Part shown: one piece after another, positions 47,825-58,654 of the stretch
Layout: the number at the start of each line of letters is the position of its first letter
Position numbering within the stretch: the first letter of the stretch is position 1
Assembly (NCBI GenBank): GCA_009193035.1
Contig: SWDT01000012.1
Span: 1 to 64,000, forward strand
Reading direction: 5' to 3'
Source: Halicephalobus mephisto
Lineage: Eukaryota > Nematoda > Chromadorea > Rhabditida > Panagrolaimidae
DNA: 64,000 bases
Made by a program: the position numbers and the translations under genes
The notes under the pieces: model-generated
Seen by the model: only the letters and a program-made list of their open reading frames with translations
What the model was told of the DNA's origin: nothing
The model's database searches: none

Positions 47825-48523
47825 ATGACATCCATGATGAATTCTGTTTTGAACAAATTGACAGGCTTAGCAACAACATCGTACACTTCTAAAATGTTTG
47901 CTTCCGGAAGGTGGTATCCTCAACCATCGTAAGTTGCTTTATTATGATTTAATTTGTGGGAAAGTGTGTGAAAATTGCTCTGGAATGTGCGAGAGAGTTT
48001 TGAACGTTGAGTAATTTTAAATTAAAATCTTGCACATTTCAGATCAATTGGCTGTCGCTGTATGAGTTCTGATTCGAGTTTGACCCCTTCTGAACCCAAA
48101 CTACCTGTATCTAAACCTACTGCGCAAGAACTCGGATTGAAAAAGGAGGATGCTTACCCAGTCTATGCAGTTCCTAGAGGTACGGGAAAAGTTTTCGGAT
48201 TAGTCCCTTGGAAGAACGGCGAGATGTTGGCGGATTATGTTCTTTTTGAAGAATCTATGAAGAAATCAGAAACCAAATGGCAGAATTACAATGAGATGAC
48301 GAAAGAAGAACGAGACATTTATATTGCTCACTTGAAAGCTGTCAAAGATAGGAAACTTTATTATATCGATCCAAAAACCAAGTTGAAAGTCATGACAGTC
48401 TCTCAACTCTTATATCAAGGCAAATGTTGTGGGAATGGATGTAGACACTGCCCGTATGAGCATACGAATGTGCCTGATGATATAAAACAAACTAGGAAAT
48501 GGAATGGCGCTTTTTATGTTTAA
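47825..48523 (+). CDS. C1orf53-like (DUF5522) Cys-motif protein
   Basis: Two exons, 47825-47928 and 48043-48523, 194 residues. Exon 1 encodes a basic, Ser/Thr-rich, acid-free presequence typical of mitochondrial import. The body is charged and ends with YQGKCCGNGCRHCPYEH, the diagnostic CCGNxCRHCPY block of the small eukaryotic C1orf53/DUF5522 family, probably metal-binding; function unknown. A second ATG at 48062 would give a form without the presequence. Exon 1 also fits in phase onto the downstream ribosomal-protein exon, so two proteins may share it. Confidence 0.8.
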
Positions 48524-49046
48524 ATTGTTGGATTTTAGATAAAAGTAGATTGATTTACATTTGAGTGAATTTTCAGCTATGAGTTGAGTAAACACAGAAC
48601 CCGACCTCCTTGTCCTGGAATCCACAGAAGGACCCGCTGCTTGGTTGTCGATAACTCTGCTCTTGGCAAGGAAGTCAATACTTCTGGTAAATTGGCTTAC
48701 TGTATCCATGTATACAAACAAGGAGCCAGAAAGAAACATATGCCTCATGCTACTCTTGGAGACAAGATACTTGTTGCTATCAAAGGAGAGATGAAGAAGG
48801 CTTTTGTTGTTGGTGCGAACATCCACACCCTTCATAGAAAACATGGAGTACCGTCTACTGACACGAATAATATTGTGCTTTTGGTAAGATTGGCAATTAA
48901 TTGTTTGGGTAATTTTGTCTCTTTAGGATAACGACGGAAATCCTCTCGGCAATCGTGTCCTGGCTCCGATTCCTTCTGTTCTTCTGGAAAAACGAGATAG
49001 GCCTCAATTTGCAAAAGTGTTGGCTATAGCTAACAAGTACTTTTGA
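47825..49046 (+). CDS. mrpl-14: Mitochondrial large ribosomal subunit protein uL14m
   Basis: Body exons 48577-48883 and 48927-49046, with exon 1 (47825-47928) supplying the start; 176 residues. The uL14 fold is clear: RRTRCLVVDNSALGKEV, then CIHVYKQGARKKHMPHATLG, GDKILVAIKGEMKKAFVVGA, and the C-terminal NPLGNRVLAPIP. It binds 23S-like rRNA at the subunit interface of the mitoribosome. The body exon begins C|TAT GAG TTG AGT with no ATG before the conserved domain, and the ATG at its start is out of frame (ATG AGT TGA). The phase-2 donor of exon 1 joins it perfectly, providing a targeting peptide. The two genes therefore seem to be alternative products of one locus. Confidence 0.85.
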
Positions 49047-49390
49047 ATAGGTTGGATCACTATTAAAGTTTGATGTTATTGAATGAACTATGTTTTGATA
49101 ATTGATTTATATTTCTCAAAACTTCATAACCAACAAACTGCAAATACACCGTAAGGTCAGGGAGACCACAATCCGGATTAGGATATGGATATAAAAAAGA
49201 GATATGTGAACGAGTAGTTTTAATCAGAAGTTGATCTAAATAACAAAATCACTAATTAAACAGCTTAGAGATCAATTCCTAATTAACATTGCCTGTTCAT
49301 ATATCCCAAATTTAAGCTTCTTCATTACCGTATCTTAATCACAGATTGTAGATCCATCTCCTAGATGTTCATAAAAAACTAGTAAACCTG
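49047..49390. other. Convergent intergenic region
   Basis: 3' flanks of mrpl-14 and brf-1, containing one GTTCATATATCCC motif. No gene. Confidence 0.4.
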
Positions 49391-51502
49391 TTATTCCAGT
49401 TCAGCGAGAACTTTGTAGTTGATCTTCGAGGAAAGATTTTTCTCCTTTATGACATGCTTCATCGCATCTTGATAAGAAGCAGCACGAACAGATTCCTTCT
49501 TAGTTGCCACCCGTTTCTTCTTAATCGGACCTCCACCTTTCTTTCTTTCCTCTTCTTCTTTCCTTTCCTTCCTCTTCCTTTCAATGTCCTCAAGAATGGA
49601 TCCATTTCTCTTCATCCAGAGTTCCGATTTAAATTTAGCTTCAGTTTCGCTCAATATATAACTGTCTATTTCTCCATCAGAAATGTCACCAAAGTCGTTA
49701 TCGTTTAGAATCTCTTCTTCACCAATAACCGGAGCTTCAAAAGTATCATCTGGTTTTGTGATTCCCAACGATTCAGCTGTTGGTCCAAGGATATATCTTG
49801 ATGACGTAGCTTCATCATCATACTCATCATCTTCAGCAATATCGTATACCGTATCAATTACATCATTTCTGAGAATATTAGCTGCTTCTCCTTGTAACTC
49901 CGGTATATCCTCCATTCCAACTGATCCTGTAACTTCTAAAGCCGCTTTAGATCTTTTAAATTTTTCTTTCAAAGCACATTCGATTTCTTTTTGAACAGGA
50001 GCTATTCCTTTGGCTAAATTCTGAGCTTCAGCTTCTTCTTGTTTTCTCTTATTTTCTCTAGCTTTCCGACGAGCTTCTTGAAAAGCCGGAGGATCTTCAC
50101 ATGTTTCCTAGAAAACACAATTAAAAATTAAAAATTTCCGAAAACTTACAAGTTCGACATTCTGGAAATCTTCAACAGTTAATCCCCCGGAAGGTGTAGC
50201 AGCAAACTCGTCTAATCTTTTTCTGATTACAGTATCACTAATATGGACAATTTTGACAACATCACTTATGGATCGAACGAATCCGTTAGCTCTGGCAGCG
50301 AGGAGTAGAGCGGCTCCACAGAGTCCCGTCGGTCTTCTGCCGGTGGCCATCCAGTCTTGTTTCATTCTTTGGACGATTCTGGTAGCTAAAGTAACTACTT
50401 GTTTCTGTCTGTCCCCGAATTCCAGCATGATAGCAAAACGAAGAACGTAGAGACATGGATCTGTCATCGGCAAATGTATGTTCAAAAATCTAGTCAAAAG
50501 GTTCAATGTCCTTCCGAGTTCGTAGACGTTTACCTAAAGCATTCAAGATCAAATCATTGTTACAAAGATCAGAAATTTTTCCGAAATTGTCTCAACGGGA
50601 ATTTTTACAACTTGTTACAAATTAAGAGCTTACTTGACGAGAGTGGTTTCGCGTGATGACTTTGTGCTTGATTATATAAAAATTATATTTGAACTTTTAC
50701 CATATTGTTCCCAAGCAAATCTTAAGATTCTAGAGACCAAAGCAGCCTACAATTATGGTTTTGCATGATTTCACAATCTTGCAAGATTTCGTCATCGATG
50801 TTTTGCAACTATGTTCTAAGTAAATTCAGAAACTTCCAGATTATGATTTACAATACATAAAAGCTTCTGCCTTTTAAGATTGATTTCCACATGTGGAATC
50901 ACTAATAGATGTCCGGAAAAATCACAACGTCGGAAATATTGCGTCAAATAAATTTCGTCTGTTGGTTTTAAAACTATAAAAGCAAACCTCGGTAGCGTCA
51001 CTGAAATCCAACAACAAATGAGGAGTGTTTTCAATCCTGCAAGTCATATAAAGACAAGCGGCAACGACGATTTTTCTGGTACGTCCTCGAGTGAAATTCC
51101 TTGAAACGCACATCTTGTAGAAATTAAAAGCAGTGTCGCTGCAATTCTGGTTGATTCTGAGCTGACTGGCAATCTTCATTATCTCGGCTCGTCCTTTCTG
51201 ATAGGTCACTTCCCTGGACTCAACCTTGGTCAATCCTGCGATGCCAGGAACCCCGGAGGGCATGGCACGATCTCTTGGAACATAGGTACCTGAAAAGTTG
51301 CAAATTCATATATGAATTTTAGGTAATTCGGTCGAATTAACCTACCGATAATGTCATGACCACCAGCACGCTCGGTAAATTGGACTTCTGAAACGATGCC
51401 GGATTCTTCAAGGACTTCACCGCATGTGGTACAGACGACGTCGGCACGGGCTGGGTCTTCTTCGAAACTGGCACCTCCACATTGTGGGCAAGTTCTCACC
51501 AT
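49391..51502 (-). CDS. brf-1: TFIIIB subunit BRF1
   Basis: Four exons: 51346-51502, 50988-51289, 50150-50533, 49391-50107, 519 residues. BRF1 bridges TFIIIC, TBP and RNA polymerase III at tRNA and 5S genes. The N-terminal zinc ribbon is CPQC (residues 5-8) and CTTC, followed by two cyclin-fold repeats (first with [20 protein letters not shown], second with [19 protein letters not shown]). The charged C-terminal part holds the [20 protein letters not shown] block, which corresponds to the TBP-binding homology region, and ends with [13 protein letters not shown]. It stops soon after that block and is shorter than human BRF1. ATG at 51500-51502. Divergent from pink-1. Confidence 0.93.
50560..50880. 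repeat. Diverged intronic repeat copy in brf-1 intron 2
   Basis: Shares AAAGCAGCCTA, TTTCRYAATCTTGC, ATTTCGTCAT and ATGTTCT-like blocks in the same order as RabGAP intron 3 (about 40178-40330), next to an inverted GTCTCAACGGGAATTTTTAC motif. Confidence 0.45.
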
Positions 51503-52486
51503 CGTGACAGTGGTTTAAAACAGAGAACAATGTCAAACTTAATATATAAAAATTAGGAGTTATCCAGAAGCCGTTTTGGTGAGTGTACGAGTTTACCCTA
51601 AAATTCAATCAATAATTACTCTATAAAGTTAGAAATATATAAAATAACACGTAATAAGTAGTCATTTAAGGTAAAAATACTGGGATTTTAGGGAAGTTGA
51701 AGAATAGAGAAATTTAGGAACACAAGAAGAATGATGCAAAAGAATAAAAAGAAAGCTAAGGATCGGTTTGTACGAATGGCTGAGCGGAAAACGAGCAGAC
51801 TTCGGGCTGGGAAATGGGCGCGCTCGTTGGTTCGATCCTTCCGTCGCTTTTTTTGAATTTTCTGTTTTTTTGGCCAAAAGTTATCAGTTTTACCACTTTC
51901 GTATTTGTAAAATCTGGTATTATTCACCCATCCATTAAATTGAATTTTTCAAATCTTTTAAATTTTTAATTGCACTTTATATTACGAAATAGCTTTTGAA
52001 CTTCTTGGAGATATATGAAATCAATAGAGTTAAGAAATAATAGTAAATATTGTTGAAATGATGAATAATTGCGTCACAAACTCCCAATAATGCAACAAAG
52101 ATGAACCGGAAGAATTGGCCGCACGTGGTTGTGGACACACTTACCCGTTTTTACTCATCGATCGTGGTTCTGATTTGTTTGGATCTTTGAACTTTCAAGG
52201 TTGGAATCAGAATTCCGTATTTCTCGATCAACCTTGATTTTTAGTTTTTTAAAATCCATATATAGATCACATTTAGGATCTTTGCAGAGAAAATAAAAGT
52301 TGCTCGAAATTTGTTTGTTTACGGAATTTGATTATTATAAACAAAACTAAATTTTTTTATTTCCCTGTTTATTGCTTTTCTTGACTGATATAATGATTTC
52401 CGAGGACGTGTACATGTAGTTTTGATATATGAATAATTGATTTTAGAGAAGTTCAAATGTGACTCGGAGTCTGATGATCGAGAGCG
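51503..52486. other. Divergent promoter region of brf-1 and pink-1
   Basis: About 985 bases between two start codons. The only structured part is the tRNA-like element at 51758-51854; the rest is AT-rich. Confidence 0.5.
51758..51854 (+). ncRNA. tRNA-like, RNA polymerase III-type structured element
   Basis: Nested perfect stems: AAGGATCG (51758-51765) with CGATCCTT (51833-51840), and AACGAGC (51790-51796) with GCTCGTT (51822-51828), with a CAG/CTG mini-stem inside. A-box-like TGGCTGAGCGG at 51777 and B-box-like GGTTCGATCC at 51829, 52 bases apart, as in class II (long variable arm) tRNAs. A T7 run at 51848-51854 would terminate Pol III. The acceptor stem of a real tRNA cannot be closed, so it is either a tRNA-derived pseudogene or a different small RNA. 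Confidence 0.45.
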
Positions 52487-54905
52487 ATGCTTCGGAGCTT
52501 CAGTAAGGTTGCTTATCGAATCGCACATGAGGTTGTTTGTTATTACTGTATTTGTTCAATCAGTTATTCCAGATTGCCACCAAATTCCAAAATGGAAAGC
52601 TTGGATTAGAAACCGTTAAACAAGCCAACAAAGCCGTTAATCATCCGGCGGTTCGTCGAGTGATCATCAACCACGTTCACCGACTTCCTACTTTCTCGAG
52701 GAACTTGTTTTTAAGAACTGTAAGTTGTGTTTCTGCATATTTAAAGGTTAGTAGTGACTTTAGTTCCAACGGACGATCAGAAGCAGTCGTTTGTTTCTGA
52801 GACCGTTTGCAGCTCTTCATTATCAGCGTCTTGCTCATTTTCAAGACCAAAGAAATCGGGAAAATGCCAGATTCAGAGGATTATATAAAATCCACAAAAG
52901 AAAAACAATCGGAGTCATTGAACGGATCAGAGACGTCTTCGGGACCAATCCTCGGTACAACAGAAGTCTGGCCGTTGCGGAATATCCGGACCGTTTGGAC
53001 GGATACGACATAGGTAAAACGATTAACAATTTACATGTAACTTTTTTCCTCCAGGGAACCATATTGCTTGTGGTTGTTCTGCAGCGGTTTATGAACTTCG
53101 AAAAAAGAATCCCCAGGCTCAATTTGATGCTATAACTTCTAAGGAATCTGAGAGCATGTCGAAACCCTTTCCTCTGGCTTTGAAAATCATGTTCAACTAC
53201 GACTACAACAGAAATGAGAAGTTCCTCTGGGACGACATGGGTCCGGAGTTAGTTCCTCTGGTGAAGAAACCCACGGGATTCAGATCAGGACGATTTGGCA
53301 AACTTCAAACTCTCCCCAAAAATCATCCCAACGTAATCAAACTCCACACGGCCTTCACTGACGTCATGCCGGTCCTGCCCGGGGCAGAGAAACTTTATCC
53401 AGAAGCCTTGCCTTATATTCCGGATTACATCCCTCTGGAGCAGGAACCGAAGACACTGTTTATCGTGATGAAACGGTATCGGATGACTTTGAGGGATTAC
53501 ATGGCAACGACGAAGAGGAATTACTGGACGGCCAGAATCCTGTATGGACAGCTACTGGAAGCCATAGTGTTTCTCTACGACCACAGAATTGCCCACAGAG
53601 ACATGAAAAGTGACAACATTCTTCTCGATTTTGACCTCGAAGGTAAGTAGTTTGATTTTTTTACTTTATAAATATTAAATTTTAGACGAAATTCCTCACT
53701 TGGTTTTGAGTGATTTTGGTTCAGCGTTGGCTAACAATGATTGGGAAGTGAAATATGAAGACGACTTAGCTGATTTAGGAGGTAATCTGTCTTTGAGAGC
53801 TCCGGAAGTCAGAAGAGCCCGTCCTGGCCCAGGCATGACTGTGGATTTTTCGATGGCAGACACATGGGCAGCTGCAACTTTAGGATACGAGATTTTTACG
53901 AGAGTTAATCCGTTTTACTGTAAACTAAATAGTGAAAATTATACGGAAGATGAATTGCCACAATTGCCCAGGAGACTTCATTATGCAGTGAAGGACGTGA
54001 CTTATCAAATGCTCAAGGTCGATCCAGATGAAAGACCTTCACCTCATGTTGCTGCTAATGTTGTGTCGATTTCACTCTTCAGATTTGGACAAGATGTGAA
54101 AAGTTTTCTGGAAGAATGTGGGTTTTCTGTTGGATGGAATGCTAAAAAGTTGAAAGCTTCCTTCAGCAAAACCCTGAACATGGTAGGATTTTCATTTTTT
54201 AAAATTAATAGGAAAAACAATTACTTTAACAAAGCATTTAAGTATTGTTTGTAGTATTTGTAGAATTTGGAGTATTTATGAATATTTTACGTATAGTTAT
54301 TAACCTTAGAAGGCAGATAGGGGGGTTTTGCGGCTTATATGATGTTAAACAAGAAGTTTTTAGATTGATTTAGGAAGAATATATTTCTGAGAAATTAATT
54401 TCGAAATTATTACTGAAAATCAAGATTATGAACTGGTTTAGTTTTTGGAATGTTTTGAAAATTCGTGTCGGGATAAATTTGCAAAAAAGTTCATATATGA
54501 TCGATTGCGAAATAGTTACCCAAAATCATTATATAAACTACTTTGTTATTTTGAAAATTCGTGTCGGGATAAATTTGTAAAAAATCTACTTTTAATTTTT
54601 ATAGTATTTTAATAATAATTGTGTTTTAGCTGGGAACGGAAATTGAGAAACGTCTAGATAATGTGACTCAGCTGTACGCAGCTGAAACTATTGCGTCGAA
54701 ATTTCTGAATCCTCACATCATTAGTGACGCTGAACTGCAACTTCGTGCGACTTTTCTGGCGAGAATGGACAAAGAACAAATATGGAATGCGATGGAATAC
54801 TTTTTTGATGAAAATTCAATCAGAGAAGAATCAAACGGTGGATCTAGTGGATCATCGACGACAGGATACTGGAGTGGTTCGAACGGTTATGCAAATCACG
54901 AGTGA
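52487..54905 (+). CDS. pink-1: PINK1 mitochondrial Ser/Thr kinase
   Basis: Six exons: 52487-52531, 52573-52719, 52764-53013, 53055-53642, 53686-54182, 54630-54905, 600 residues. PINK1 phosphorylates ubiquitin and Parkin on damaged mitochondria to start mitophagy. The N-terminus is basic (LRSFSKVAYRIAHE), fitting import. The kinase domain has the glycine-loop GCSAAVYE, PLALKIMFNYD with the ATP-anchoring Lys191, insert regions as in the family, catalytic HRDMKSDNIL and SDFGSALA (DFG 354-356), then LRAPEVRRARPGPG. The C-terminal regulatory helices end in a Gly/Ser-rich tail. All catalytic residues are intact. Intron 5 carries a 340-base repeat also found in the mucolipin gene. Confidence 0.95.
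54237..54583. repeat. Intronic repeat, copy in pink-1 intron 5
   Basis: About 345 bases almost identical, same orientation, to 57629-57970 in the mucolipin gene. Both run from a TATTGTTTGTAG-type start through ACGTATAGTTATTAACCTTA and GAAGGCAGATAGGGGG to two copies of AAAATTCGTGTCGGGATAAA. No open frame and no clear terminal inverted repeats. Confidence 0.9.
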
Positions 54906-55113
54906 CAGACAGTTGGATGATTGTGTAAATAATTTCCTTCGTTTAGGTGATAAGAACGGACCGATTTTTATCTGTTCTTGAATAGTCCTGTGTATTTTTG
55001 CTCAATTTAGACGTTCAAAAAATTTTTAGAATGTTTATGGATGGAAGTAAAATGGAGTTTTGAATAACTCACGTCGATTTTGACGTTATTTTTATAATTG
55101 TTCTAATTTTGAA

Positions 55114-58100
55114 ATGAGTTTTTTTCAAGACTACGGGACACTCCCGAAAAATTTTCCAAAGAAAAAAATTTTATGGAAACTGCAAATTCCATTTTTAAGT
55201 GATCCAGAAAGAGAACTCAGACCTTTAATCCATAATTTCGAGGTTTGTTGATTTTTATTTATGTAAAATTCAAAGTTAACATTTATTATAATCCGGGAAG
55301 TAGAGTTATAAATGCTGAATATGATTAATTTTTCTTTGAATTTGTAAAATGGTGTCTAAAAATGAAAATTCTCCAAATAATGAAGTAAGAAAAATATTTA
55401 AAAAATAATTGTTAAAAAAATATTTAAAAAAATAATTATTAAAAAAATATTTAAAAAATAATTATTAAAAAAAGTATTTAAAGAAATAATTATTAAATTT
55501 TTTTCTAAAAAGATAGTCAGTGAATTTTTTTAGAAAAAATAATTATTAAGTTTTTTAAAAATGTTAAATTAAAAAAATTATTTAAAAAAGAATAATTAAT
55601 CTTTTAGATGAGGAGATCAGGTTACAATAACCTTCATAATGCCCCCAGTGTACAAGATTCAGGATTATTCGATCTTCCGAATAATTTTATTAATTTTAAT
55701 GAAAGATTGGAAAACGTAGATGAAGGAGACAGAAAGTCAATCGAACGACTAAGAAGACACTTGCAATTTTTCTTCCTCGATCCGATGAAGAAATTTCAAA
55801 TTAGAAGACAATTTCCGTTCAAATTAGCTCTTCAAATAATCAAAGTGATTATTGTTACAGCTCAATTGGTCCTGTTTGCGCAGCTAAGGATATCCCATGT
55901 GGATTTTTTGGATGAAACAGTTACAGTAATGAGACACAAATTCCTGAAAAATTGGAATGACGAAAGAGATGCTGTAGTGTATCCTCCAGAAAGCGGAAAA
56001 TATGCTGTTTTTTCAAGCGAACAAATCATAGAACATTTTGCTTTCATGGTTACATCGGTAATTTTTTTAATAATTTAAAAAATTGATTTTTTGGAAATAA
56101 TTTTTTTATTTTTAGTATTATAATGTAGAAAATGAATCGTTTGCTTCGTTTTCTTACGATACTTTTAAATCTCAACCAAGAGGACTTCTGGAAGACTCGG
56201 ATTACGACCATGTTCCTCCTTTGAAGCTCTGTATTGACAGGATAGCGGATGTGGATATCCAGAACGAGACTTATATTTTTGATATTAGTGAAGTATCAGG
56301 TTTGGATTTTTATATTTTACTTTACAAACCAGGTTTTCGATACATACTGTATTTGTTTATAAAAACTCTTATTTTTACATAGTGATTTTTCAGAATGCTT
56401 CAAATTGAAGTTCAACAAAACGGAAATTGATGAAATTAAAAAAACACCAATGTACATCAAGAAGTTATTCGTGGACAGGAACATCACTTTTGATCCAGAT
56501 GATGCTTTGATTATCACGAGAGCAGTGATCAAATTCAATCTAAGAACGATTCATTTTTCACCAGTTTCTACAGATCAGAAACCAGAATGCTACTTAATCA
56601 AGATAGATATTGAATTCGATAATTCAAGACATAGTGGTCAAGTTTTTGTGAGATTAAATACCGTAATCAGTTACGTCAATCTATGCAATGGCAGGGTCCT
56701 TCAAGGTTTGTTTTATTTTTAAATAATTGGAAAATTTTAATTTGGAAAACCTTAAGTGATTGAAAATTTTAGAATAGTAATGAAATTTTAAATAATTTAA
56801 AAGTTTTAAATTAGGAAATTATTTCAGTAGGTCCTGTTTCGACGGATGCGATTATTATTAGTATAATCGACATTGGAGTTTTGGTAACTTGCATATCGTC
56901 ATTACTTCTATGTGTTCGGGCATTGATTAAAGCTTATCTTCTTCAAGTTGAAACTCAAAAGTACTTTGGGAAAATTTTTGGAATAGAATTGGAATTGAAA
57001 GATAAGTTGGAATTTCTGAATCTATGGTACGTGATGATTGTTGTGAATGATGTTTTTATTATTCTTGGAACAATTGCGAAAATTTCAATCGAATTTAGAG
57101 TAAGTTGTTTTTTGACTTTTGAAATTAATATAAATTTTTAGGATTTTGACAGTGGACTATTTACATTGACAGGGATCCTTCTTGGTTCTGGAGCGTTATT
57201 GGTTTATATGGGCCTATTCAGGTACTTGGGATTCTTCAATCAGTATAATGTTCTGATGTTGACATTCAAAAAAGCTCTACCGAATTTGTTAAGATTCATG
57301 GTTTGTGCTATTATACTATATGTTGGATTTCTACTTGCTGGATGGGTAATTATTGGACCATACAGTATTAAATTCCGATCGTTATCGCAGTCTTCTGAAG
57401 CGTTGTTTTCATTGTTGAATGGAGATGACATGTTTGCGACATTCTACACTATTAGTGACACTAATACGACTATAACTATATTCGGAAAAGTTTATATTTA
57501 TGTTTTTGTCGCCTTGTTCATATATGTAGTTCTATCTTTGTTCATTGCGATCGTTATGGATGCTTATGAAGTCATCAAGGTAAGGGTTATTTTAAATTTT
57601 ATAGACAAGAAAACTCGTTGATAGGGCATTTGAATATTGTTTGTAGAATTTGGGGTATTTATGAATATTTTACGTATAGTTATTAACCTTAGAAGGCAGA
57701 TAGGGGGTTTTACGGCTTATATGATGTTGAACAAGAAGTTTTTAGATTGATTTAGGAAGAATATATTTCTGAGAAATTAATTTCGAAATTATTACTGAAA
57801 ATCAAGATTGAACTGGTTTAGTTTTTGGAATGTTCTGAAAATTCGTGTCGGGATAAATTTGCAAAAAGTTCATATATGATTGATTGCGAAATAATAACCC
57901 AAAATCATTATATAAACTACTTTGTTATTTTGAAAATTCGTGTCGGGATAAATTTGCAAAAAAGTTCATATATAATTCCTATAATAATATGATTTTATGA
58001 TGAATTATATCTTCCAGGAAACGTGCAATGATACTTTAAAAGTTGAAAGATCGACATTGAAGGAATTCTTAGCTTCAGCAGAACCTCCTGATTTTTCATC

Positions 58101-58558
58101 TCCAGAAACTCGAGAGCAATTTGCGCCAAATAGTCTACTTCATCTAGGTCTGTAACTGGTGGATTTGTAGCGGGTTATTTTTTATATTTTATTTTTCGAA
58201 AAACTTACATTTTTATTTTTCCTGTAATTCTTTGCCGGTAGTTGTGGTGGTGATTGTGCTCTTTTAACATGTAAGCTTGTTGGGTTTTGTGTGAAGTTCT
58301 TATAACTGTTTTATTTCAGGCAGAAGTTATATTCTGAGATCAAGGGATGAGATTATTACTGTAGCTCGAGAAAGATTCAACCACATTTTTGGAAGAAATC
58401 AAAATGAAGAAATAATTCAAAATTTCGAAAATCCGATGAATGTTGAAGTTGAAAATGCTCGAAATGACGGATCTTATCCGAGAGTTGTATCTCCTAGATC
58501 TTCTCAGATAGATACTTCTGTGACAATGAGCGGGATTCCAGCAACTCCTCCTAATTAA
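55114..58558 (+). CDS. cup-5: Mucolipin (TRPML) endolysosomal cation channel
   Basis: Eight exons: 55114-55242, 55608-56057, 56116-56299, 56394-56705, 56831-57099, 57142-57579, 58018-58147, 58320-58558, 716 residues; exon 1 may be absent from some messages, since 55608 also begins with ATG. TRPML channels release Ca and other cations from lysosomes. TM1 is KLALQIIKVIIVTAQLVLFA, a large luminal loop between TM1 and TM2 follows, then the remaining transmembrane segments and the pore filter SLLNGDDMFATFY with the conserved NGDD. The C-terminal cytosolic tail is polar. The luminal loop lacks an obvious RxxR cleavage site. The worm orthologue CUP-5 is needed for lysosome biogenesis. Confidence 0.93.
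57629..57970. repeat. Intronic repeat, copy in mucolipin intron 6
   Basis: Direct copy of 54237-54583, differing by scattered substitutions and single-base indels. Lies between exons 57142-57579 and 58018-58147. Confidence 0.9.
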
Positions 58559-58654
58559 TTTTTTGTTTGTTATGGATTTCGTGAATCCTATGGTGTTTTG
58601 GTTGGTCCTTAAGTTTATTTATTTCATTGTTTTTTGTCATAAGTTAGAAATTTT

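Noticed and set aside
51662..51927. Two overlapping minus-strand frames of 70-80 codons
   Set aside because: They cross the structured tRNA-like element and have no splice signals or hydrophobic pattern supporting a protein.
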